Source of the DNA: Darksidea phi | Lineage: Eukaryota; Ascomycota; Dothideomycetes; Pleosporales; Lentitheciaceae | DNA length: 64,000 nt | Direction: 5' to 3' | NCBI GenBank assembly: GCA_030770425.1 | Contig: JASJFT010000043.1 | Coordinates: 214,008-278,007, forward strand | Part shown: one piece after another, positions 55,059 to 64,000 of the stretch | Layout of the letters: each line of letters opens with the position of its first letter | How positions within the stretch are numbered: position 1 is the stretch's first letter | Notes under the pieces: model-generated | Told to the model about the DNA's origin: nothing | The model's database searches: none | The model's input: the letters and a program-made list of their open reading frames with translations, nothing else | Program-made: the position numbers and the translations under genes

Positions 55059-55073
55059 AAAAGACTTATAACC
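55059..55073 (-). other. Copia primer-binding site
   Basis: Directly after the 5' LTR, the minus strand reads GGTTATAAGTC. With G-to-A reversed at one site it is GGTTATGAG, complementary to the anticodon region of initiator tRNA-Met, the half-tRNA primer used by copia elements. Confidence 0.65.
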
Positions 55074-55322
55074 TATAGATTAGTAAGGATAAGATTATAC
55101 GATTATAAGATTAATATATTATAGAATCTATATTAGGAGTAGACTATATAGTAAGTATAAGGTATTAGTTATCTTAGTACGTAATATCTTATTATAAAAT
55201 ATAATAAACGAGTAATACTAAGAGATTAGATAATACTTAGTAGTACGTAATAACTTATAGTAAAATATAGTAAATAAGACTTAAACTAGATTAGATAGGA
55301 ATTCTAAAGGGGATTACTAATA
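55074..55322 (-). repeat. LTR copy 3, fully RIP-mutated (5' LTR)
   Basis: 249 bp, aligns without gaps to copies 1 and 2. It begins TATAGATTAGTAAGG where copy 1 has TGTGGATCGGCAAGG, and ends TTACTAATA. Nearly every CpA and TpG has become TpA. Confidence 0.88.
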
Positions 55323-55327
55323 ATCTT

Positions 55328-56871
55328 CTTCTTCGTATAAAGATCTTTATAGTAATTCTTAATATATTCTAATAGATATATATTAAATATAAAGTCTACT
55401 TTCTTCTCTTTAAATATATAAATCCTCTCCTCTAGAAGCTTAGACTACTATTCAACGTAATATTATATTAGCTTTTAGACTAACTATATTTTTTATAATT
55501 CTAATTACCTTATTATATTTTAATATTTCGATATCTTATATAATAGTATAGGTAGTAACTATATAATAATAATAGCTTCTAGTTTACTAATAATATATAT
55601 AGATAGTTAAACGTACTAATAATCTACCTTCCCTAGCTAGGTATCCCCGTCGTTCTTTACCTCTATACTATCGTTTATATTATATCTACTATAGATACTA
55701 GCTCTATCTTCTACGTTAGATATTCGCTCCTTTAATAGTCTCTTAAGAAGGCTAATTTCTTCTTTCTTAATAGTCTTTCCTATATAAGCTTTTCCTCTAG
55801 TCTATATAAATAGTATAGCTACCTCTAAACGAAACGTCTATCCTCGTTATATAGGGCCTCGAATAGGAATATAATATAGGTAACTACTAATAGCTATATA
55901 AGAATTCTATTACTACTTATTCCCTCGAATATATTTAACGTATAGTTGGTTTTATACTAATAGTTATTATAATCGAGAAGCTCTATCGATAGTACCTCCC
56001 TCCTATAGCGCTAGGGATACTCCGCCGTAATATTTAAAATATTTAGAGTATTATACTTAAATAGGCTATTATACTCTAGTACCTCCTACTAAAGGACTAG
56101 GCGAACGATCGTTAGTAAAGATATCTAGTTAGTAGGTATTAATAGTAAGTTTAAGAAAGAGATAAGGAAGCTAGCTAAGGATAAAAGATAGATATAAGAA
56201 AGCTAGCTAAGGATAAGAGATAGATATAAGTAGGATACTAGTATTATTACGGGTAATTTTTATACTATAGGTAGTATTAGTATACTAACTTCTCGCTACC
56301 ACTATTAGTCTCCTAACTAGGCTATAGTTCGGTATTATATATTATTTCTCGCCTAGCGCCTTAATATTTAAAATATTATCTTATTACTTATAATTAATAG
56401 TACTATATATAGCTCTATAGCTCTATTATCGTATATAAGGTATAGATATAGTACCTCTACTATATATAAACTCCTACTATATTTTATATAGACCTTTTAA
56501 AGAGACTCCTACTATATAAATCTAAATTAAATAAATATATAAATATATAAATTATACTCTTTTATTTCTATTATTTATAAATAATTTAAATTTAATAAGA
56601 GTTTTAAGTTTTAATTATAATAAAAAAATAGAAACTAATAATAGTAATATCTTTATTAAAGATACTAGAAGAGAAGATAGCTAATATAAATATAAACTAA
56701 ATAGCTCTAACTTTCTCTCTATTCTAGACGTTTATATATTACTAAATATATATATATTATCTTATAAATTAGATACTTTATAAATTATAAGTTTTAATTA
56801 ATTAGAATATAAGACCTATATCTAGCTAATAGGAGTAGGGTTATATAAGTAGACTAAAAATATTTATAAAG
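55328..56871. other. RIP-mutated repeat DNA, unclassified
   Basis: AT-rich, stop-filled sequence that continues the repeat into which copia inserted. A tandem duplication of AGCTAGCTAAGGATAA plus AGATAGATATAAG lies near 56168-56232. No family can be named. Confidence 0.6.
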
Positions 56872-58213
56872 TATTACGTCTACTTTTACTAGAGGACTTC
56901 TAAATTATTATTAGCCTAGTTATAGTTATATACTAGACCCTATATAGTTCTATATCCTACTATTATATCTTCTTAAGGATTTATCTTATCTTTATCTAAA
57001 TATAATTCTTTTACTATCTTAGTATTTCTATATCTATCTACCTATATATACCTTATAATTTAAATTCTTTCTACTCCTTTTTAAGAACTAGTAGTATAGT
57101 ATTAATACTAAAAGTTAATACTTTAAAAGTTCTTATTAATTATACTATATAATATCTATTTAAAGCTATTAGTATACCTTCTTATACTACCTACTTAAAG
57201 AAGAGTACTTACTCTAGTATCTATTCGTTTAGTAGATAAAATAATCCTAACGTATAACTAGTCGGCGAAGTATACTAATAATATTTCGAGTTTAGTAGAT
57301 AATAAGTTTAAGAATTAGAATTAGATAATAAGAATAACTACTAGCCGGGAGATCTATTTAATTTTAAAAATATTTAAAAGGGTTAATATATCTCTAAAAT
57401 CCTTATAACCTATATATAGTATAATAGTAGAAATATCTTAAAGATATTTAATAAGCTATTATCTTTCGATAAAGTCCTAATAATAGTTATAATTAATAGA
57501 AACTACTAATCTATATAAAGAAATAATAGAATACTTAACTATAAAAATACGACTTATATAAGTAGGTCCTAACTATACTAATACTTAGCTTCTACTATAC
57601 TACCTATATTAGGAGCTAATAATATTCTAATAGATAGTAATTATTCGGATATAATCTATATTATATCTATCTATACTTTAGTCTTAGATAAAGTACTTCT
57701 AGTTAAAGTAGTATAAATACTACTCGACCTTTAATACTAGAGTATACTAATTAACTAGATTAAGACTATATAAATAGACCTTATTATAGTCTAAGTAGTC
57801 TTTAGACTAGCTATAGTAATCTTTTAGACTACGACCGGTCTACCCCTAGTAGATAATACTTATTAGAGGCTATCTAATCTAACTAAGATTAGAGACTCTT
57901 CTATACTAGACTTAATAAAAAAAATCCTAATAACCTAAGCTATAGACTATTAGATTAGAGATATTAATAGTCTCTTCTAAATTAACTTTACTACTACTAA
58001 TACTCTTAAGTATACTATATAGGTTATTATAAGGTATATATAGATAGGTAGATATAAAAATACTAAGATAGTAAAAGGGTTATATTCGGATAGAGATAAG
58101 ATAAATTCTTAAGAAGATATAATAGTAAAATATAAAACTATATAGGGTCCGGTATATAACTATAACTAGGTTAATAATAATCTAAAAGTCCTCTAGTAAA
58201 AGTAGATATAATA
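56872..58213. mobile_element. Element with long inverted repeats, RIP-mutated
   Basis: 56872-57060 matches the reverse complement of about 58025-58213 nearly throughout, with C/T and G/A differences; weaker matching continues inward to about 57130 and 57955. Both ends read TATTA-C/T-G/A-TCTAC. The enclosed 0.8 kb is AT-rich and has no frame. It could be a DNA transposon with long terminal inverted repeats, or two opposed copies of one repeat. Confidence 0.6.
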
Positions 58214-60300
58214 TAGTCTCCCTCTTTTCTAAAGACTATTCCGGTCTTTATAGAGGGTTATTTACTACGATATATTCTATTAGTTCTCTTACTTTCTTTA
58301 AAAAAGTTTATCTAAGTATTTATACTTCTAAAAAATCCTATTTCTAAGAAAAAAATAATTTTATAAAGAAGACCTTTTAGATATTTAGTATCTATATTAT
58401 ACCCTACTATCTTAATAGAGGGTTTTCGTAGTCTTTCTAATCTTATAGCTCTTAACCCTAATCTTATAATATATAATTAGTTTAATTAAAAAGTATATAT
58501 AACTTAAGTATTAGACTATTATTAGTATATATTTATAACTTTTATTTATTACTATTATAGCTTATAGTTTATATATATTCTTATAGATCCTTATACTAGT
58601 AGTAATAGTATTACTACTCTCTTTATAGGTAATTTTTAGTAACTCTTATTTAGTAAATACTTACTATCTTTATATAAGAGCTATTTACTAAGTATAATCT
58701 TTATAGTTATTCTACTTACTTATAATATCTTTATAAAGGCTTTAGAACTAGCTTAGACTCTATTTAATTTAGTTTTAATACCTATTATAATAATATAACC
58801 TAATAGTACTTAGTAATTACTAGCTACTATCTATTATAACTTATAATTATATTAAATTACTCATTTACTTATAGCTCTTTTAGTAAGAGAAATTCTATTT
58901 ATATCTTTATAAGTATTTATTTAAGAAGTAATAAATTATTATATATTATATCTCTTTAAATACCTTTATTTTTATATTTTAAACTTTTACTAGTAAGTAT
59001 CTAGGGTACTATTAGCTTAGATATAGAATAGTCTCTTTTAGTATAAGTATAAGAAGGTATATCTACTTCTAGATTTCTTTATTTTATTCTTTAATACTCT
59101 TAAGATTCTACCCCTTATTATAATTACCTCTACTAATTAGTATAGTAATATTATTCTCTTTAAGTATATCTATACTCTCCCTATCTATCTAGAGTCTTAG
59201 TTTTCCCTTATATATTATTAATATATAAACTATCTTCTCTAGTTTATATAGAAGTTTAATATAGCTAAGCTTTATTAAATTACTTTAAGCGACTAGTATT
59301 AGAAGACTAATATCTATACTATCTATAGTAGGTATAAAGCTTACTATTAGACCTACTTAGTAGTATATATTAATCTTCTCTTTTTCCTACTAATATAGTT
59401 CTACTAATAATTTATATAAATTAAGTCTACTTTTTACTATTACTTTAATCTTTTTATCTTTATTATTAAGTATATCTAGTATTATAACGCCCGAGCTACT
59501 TATAATAATAAGGATATAAATTTTAATATACTTAAGAAGATTTAGTAGAATATATAGTCCTATACTTTTAATATTAATATTAATTAGAACTAGTATAAGA
59601 CTAAGTAAAAGTATCTAATTAAGAATACTAGTAGTAAGGTAGAATTATATCGGGCTATAGCTATAGCGTATAAGTTTAACTTCTAGTATTATTAAATATA
59701 TTCTACTATCTTTCTAATAACTTCTCGTACTAATTTCTCTAATATAGACTAGATAGTATTAGCTATTTAGTATCTATTAACTTTATAATCTCTACTATTT
59801 ATAAGACTTACTTTATTAAGTATAACTCTTCGACTAGTATACCTCTTAGGGCTACTAATTATAAGTATTATTAGTACTATTATAGCCCTAATATTCTTAA
59901 TAAGAATATTATTAGTAGAGGTATAATACTTATTATCTCTTAAAAGAAGGTACTATAAAGCTTCTTTAGAAACTTCTTATCTAGTATATATAGCTTACTT
60001 AGATTATCTATAGACTATATAACGCTTAGCTAAGATTTCTATTACTAGAATATATAGATAGAATAAATATCTATATTAAAAATCTAGCTTATTAATTCTA
60101 ATACTATTATTACTAGTTAGTCTATCTATTACTATAATTTATAAAGGCTAATCTTACTAAATCCTTTAAGCTATAGCTTATTACTAAAGTAGATAGTATT
60201 CTTTTTTTAACTAATTACTCTACTTATATAGTATCCCTCGAGTAGGGTCTTAAGAGTACCTTTTAATTAAATCTTTTAATCTTTTCTTTATATTAATATT
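58214..60300. other. RIP-mutated repeat DNA, unclassified
   Basis: AT-rich with stops in all frames. The left end of the gypsy element probably lies in or near this stretch, but I could not find its LTR. Confidence 0.5.
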
Positions 60301-63300
60301 ACTTATATAGTCTACCCCTTTAGAGCTTTTTATATATATTATTATCCCTTTATAAAGTTTATAATACTTTTTTAATAACTTTTTATTTTAGATAATCTAA
60401 TATTTAATTATTTAGGTTCGTCTAATATTTTATAAGAATCTTATTATAATTATTAAAAGAGTTCTTAAGCTTCTATATACTATTCTTATACGACTAATCT
60501 AGCTACTTTATAAAAAAGAGTTTCTTATTATATACTATCTTATATATAAGAATAGCTTCGACTTTATATTAATTATTATTATTAAGCTTTAGATACTATA
60601 TAGACCTAGGTTTAAAGTTTAAACCTTTTCTTAACTTTATCTATTTCTTTAGAAAAGATATATAGAAGATAGAATATAGCTAAGATATTAATAAAGGTAG
60701 TTTAAACTAGTAGCTTAATTTTTTATACTTAGTTTAAATAATAAAGGGTCCTAAATACTTTCCGTTTAATTTCTTTAAAGAGTACTTAGTCTTAATATTA
60801 GTAGTCTTTAATATTATCTTTTTATTAATAGTAAAATACTTACTTATTCTCTTTAAGTTATACTAGTATTATTAGCTTTTTTAAGTATAAATTAGTATAT
60901 TCTAAGTATTAAAAAATTATTATATTTAATTAGTTAGAAAGTCGATAACTCTTTAATATATACTTAAGATCTTTCCGTCTATACTTTAGTTACTAAGTAG
61001 TTAATAAAGTTAATACTTATCTTCTATATTATTAAAGTTCTTAGGTTTAATATCTATTATAACCTTAATAGAGTATATACTATAACTTAAATAAATCTTA
61101 GAGTTATACGCGTATTTTACTATTAGAAGTAGCTAATACTAGTTATTTTACTAATAGTTTAGGTATATCTATAGGTATACTTTAAGCTCCTAATTCTAAT
61201 ATTTAGTTTAGCTATCTATCTATAGATAAAAGGCTATACTTATTTATTATTTAATATTAAAATAAAAGTATATATCTAATTAGAATTTACTAGTAAAGAC
61301 GGAGTTCTAATTTAAGATTAATAATAATAGGAGTTCGACCTTTATAAATACTTCTATAAATAATAAATTAACTAATATACTTATAGTAATATTCTTTATT
61401 ATAAATAGATACTAGACTAGCTTTAAAAAGTAGTTAATAAGTACTAGTACTATATTATAAATATTACTCTTAAAATTCTTAGATTCTAGTAGATTAGTAA
61501 TAAAGTCTAAGAAGTAATTATATTATAACTTTTATAATAAAAAGATTAATTCTAGTAATTTTTATAGCTTATACCTTTATACTTTATTTATTTAATATAC
61601 TACGTAGCCTTATATATATATATTAACCTCTATTTAAAGTTTTAGTTAATAGTACTTTCTTTATAGAAGTTTAATAGTCTTATCTACTTTATAATAACCT
61701 TCTAAAGGATTATTATAATTTCTTATAAGAATAGCTTAATAAAGAGCTTTATTATTAAGAATCTATACTTTTCCTACTCTTTAAAGAATATTCTTTAAAT
61801 CTATAATTTATAAAGGCGTATTCTTTTATTCTTCTCTACTTTTAGACTTTTATATATACTATATATTCTTATAATAGATTATATTATATTCTTATACTTT
61901 CTAGATATAGTCTAATAGTAGTCTAGGGGTTTTCTAACTAAAGAGCGAGTTATTATTTATAACTTCTAGTAAAGACTTATATAATATAAAAGTAGAAAAT
62001 ACTTTATAATACTAAAGGAATATTAAAACTAAATCTAAGTCTTTTAATTACTCTTTAAATTTATCGTCCCTATCTATAAATAAATTAAGATTAATAAATA
62101 ATATATTATTAAAAACTAGTACTATACTAGAAGATTCTATAGTAAAATAATTCGCGTTATTTTTAAATTTCTAATAGGTTACTTATAGATTCTTATTAAT
62201 AAGATTAAATTTATATATTATCTAATCTTTAGTATATAGAATTATAGACTTTTAAAGTACTTATATTTAGAGTTTATTTTAAAGTATAAGAAGTATAATA
62301 TTTTTTAATATTTTTTTCTTTTTAAGCTAAAAACTTTTAGTATAATTAAATTATTATAATAATATATTAGTTAGATTCTTTATACTAGACTTATATTTAA
62401 TTTTAAAATTAAAATAAGTTAACTCTTTAACTTAGTATACTTACTTAGATAAAAGTACCTTTATAATTATAAAATATCTTAGATTATTATAGTTATATAG
62501 TATATAGATAGTATTTAAAGTATACTTAAAATAGTACTACTACTATTTAAAAATTTCTATAATAGTAAATAACTCTTTATTATAAGTATTCTATTAAATT
62601 TATAGTCTAGTAAACTTACGACTAAAGAATATAACTAGTTTCTAGTATTTTTCTATTAAGAGTATTATTATTTATAGTTATAATAAAATAGTTACTAAAG
62701 TAAACTTAGAGATATTAGTAATAACTATTATAAATTTTATTAGATTAAAGTACTAGAAGACGAGGGCTCTTATAAAGAGCTTATAAAGTATAAGAAATAT
62801 ATTATATATATCCTCTAGCTAAAACTAAGAGGTATACTATTTTATAGAATCTTTCTTAATTTTCTTTAACTTTTCTACTAATATATTCTTACTAGAATCT
62901 TATTAGACTAATATTAGATTCTATATAGAGGTTATATATTCTAAAAGTAAATAAATAATATCTAAGTAGTTATATATAAATTATTAGTAAAAGTTTATAA
63001 ATTTAAGAAATACTTAAATATTCTAATAGTTCTTAGGCTCTAACTACTCTTTAATTATTTAGACCTATATTAGATTTATAACTATCCTATAAGGGGTTAC
63101 TATAAAACTAAAAAACTCTACTAACTTTATAGAGAAGGTATACTTTAAAGCTTTATAATAGAGTCCCTAATTATATAATCTCTTAAGAATTTTATAAATA
63201 TATTATTTATAATCCTCCTTTTTTTTAGAGTATATAAGAATATTATTTAAATAGATAATATATATTTTATCTAATAGATTATCTAAGATTCTATAAATAT

Positions 63301-63923
63301 ATAACTAAAATATAGTAGATATATTTATAAGACTAAATAGTATTACTAGATATTTAAAATAACTATAGTATATTTTAAATACTATCTTCTACTTATTATT
63401 CTTCTTAATACGTAATTAATAATATACTTTATAAAGATTAAGTTTTATAAAGATCTTAGCCCTAGATAACTAGTCTAGTATTTTACTTATAAGAGATATA
63501 GGATAATAATTTTTAATTATTATCTTATTTAAACCTTTATAATTAATATATAATTAAAGTATACTATTAGCTTTAGATATAAAAAGTATTAAGATTCCTA
63601 TTAGGGACTTATTAGGCCGAATCTACCTCTTCTTTAAAGAGTTATCGAGGTATTCTTTTAGAATCTTAAGTTCTCTTCTAGAGAAATTATAAATAGGTAA
63701 ATTTAATAATATCTTTTTTTCTTTAAAATTAATAATATAGTTATATTCTAAGTTAGAAGTAATTTTATTAATAAGCTTAGGACTAAAGTACTAAAGTTAA
63801 TTATAAAAATATTTTAATACCTTTATAACTTTCTTAGAGTTAATTTTCTTATTAGAATTATTATAAAAAGTATTTAAATAATTTTTAGACTTTTATTACC
63901 TCTTTTAATAAAGAGTTACGACC
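60300..63923 (-). mobile_element. Ty3/gypsy pol remnant, RIP-mutated and truncated
   Basis: Minus-strand translation shows the gypsy reverse transcriptase in order: ELKILKEYLDNSLKK (63.66 kb), NKSLIGILILFISKA, YKGLNKIIIKNYYPISLIS, AKIFIKLNLYKVYY and IIYLNNILIYSKKKEDY, where YLNN (63242-63253) is YLDD with both Asp codons changed to Asn. RNase H and integrase should follow to the left; an integrase zinc-finger-like segment (RLLNFYKEST...) is faint near 61.6 kb. Gag, protease and the 5' LTR are missing because unrelated, unmutated sequence starts at 63924, only about 240 bp upstream of the RT domain. Many stops; not functional. Confidence 0.8.
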
Positions 63924-64000
63924 TGTTACAACCCCACGCGAATCACAGGATGCGGGGCATCCCGAGAAGGTTGGAAGCCAAGACAAGGGCTTAGTCAGTG
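63924..64000. mobile_element. Start of a younger, unmutated LTR-like repeat
   Basis: Base composition changes abruptly from about 80% AT to GC-rich. The sequence starts TGTTACAACCCCACGCG, a TG-start typical of LTRs, and keeps its CpA/TpG dinucleotides. It runs off the window, so its class and end are unknown. Confidence 0.5.

Larger units (their letters stand above)
49805..55073 (-). pseudogene. Copia pol remnant, destroyed by RIP
   Basis: Translating the minus strand at 50944-50970 gives VYINNLILA, the RIP form of the reverse transcriptase motif VYVDDLILA: both catalytic Asp codons have become Asn by G-to-A. Other parts are too mutated for safe assignment. Integrase and gag would lie to the right (about 52-55 kb). 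All frames have many stops, so no protein is made. Confidence 0.8.
49302..55327 (-). mobile_element. RIP-mutated Ty1/copia element with doubled LTR
   Basis: A copia-type LTR retrotransposon on the minus strand, 49307-55322, flanked by the 5-bp direct repeat ATCTT (49302-49306 and 55323-55327). Reading on the minus strand: 5' LTR 55074-55322, primer site, internal region 49805-55073 (5269 bp), purine-rich AGGAGGGTA, 3' LTR 49556-49804, and an extra LTR copy 49307-49555. All LTRs are 249 bp. The internal region has no open frame over about 60 codons and is almost free of CpA and TpG. The reverse transcriptase motif is still visible at 50956-50967. The order (RT near the 3' LTR) fits copia, not gypsy. 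Confidence 0.9.

Noticed and set aside
63924..64000. The GC-rich end as the gypsy element's own 5' LTR
   Set aside because: RT begins about 240 bp away, with no space for gag and protease, and the mutation state differs sharply.
1..64000. CRISPR arrays, operons, riboswitches
   Set aside because: None seen; the tandem repeats lack spacer structure and the genome is fungal.

Overview
The window is nuclear DNA of a filamentous ascomycete. The evidence is many short spliceosomal introns (about 44-120 bp) with GTRNGY donors and CTAAC-like branch sites, typical fungal protein families (PEX11C-like, Mpv17/PMP22, Dma-type FHA-RING ligase, DHA2 transporter, DUF6594), and a large block carrying the footprint of repeat-induced point mutation (RIP). 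Families PL3 and PL1, HExxH secreted protease and small cysteine-rich secreted proteins suggest a plant-associated dothideomycete (Pleosporales-like); that placement is inference.

Layout. 1-10.8 kb is gene-poor and holds a secreted PL3 pectate lyase, a three-exon gene joining TPR repeats to a retropepsin-like domain, and at least three decayed genes (coiled-coil protein, alpha/beta hydrolase, DUF6594 protein). 10.8-26.8 kb is a compact conserved block: PL1 pectate lyase, PEX11-like protein, bestrophin-like channel, FHA-RING E3 ligase, mitochondrial processing peptidase alpha subunit, SprT-like/BTB-like protein, Mpv17/PMP22 protein and a cysteine/histidine-rich protein of unknown function. 26.8-49.2 kb is accessory: one heavily broken gene, two cysteine-rich secreted proteins (one is a Kex2-type precursor of a 30-residue peptide with ten cysteines), minisatellites, a Trp-rich membrane protein, a secreted HExxH peptidase, a DHA2 transporter, a DUF4267-like protein and an alcohol acetyltransferase-like protein with a GC-AG intron.

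From about 49.26 kb to 63.92 kb the sequence becomes an AT-rich, TpA-rich isochore with almost no CpA or TpG and no long reading frames. I could resolve three structures in it: a Ty1/copia element on the minus strand (49307-55322) with three 249-bp LTR copies, two of them head-to-tail, inside one 5-bp target duplication; a 1.34-kb long inverted repeat (56872-58213); and a Ty3/gypsy pol remnant on the minus strand (about 60.3-63.92 kb). At 63924 an unmutated sequence starting TGTTACAACCCC begins and runs off the window, most likely the LTR of a younger element inserted into the gypsy remnant.

There is no single multi-gene operon-like system here. Functionally, the window combines housekeeping genes with plant cell-wall degradation, secretion and export genes, next to a RIP-inactivated transposon block, as expected of a compartmentalised fungal genome. 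Exon boundaries were placed by eye from splice signals and reading frame, so they need transcript support.
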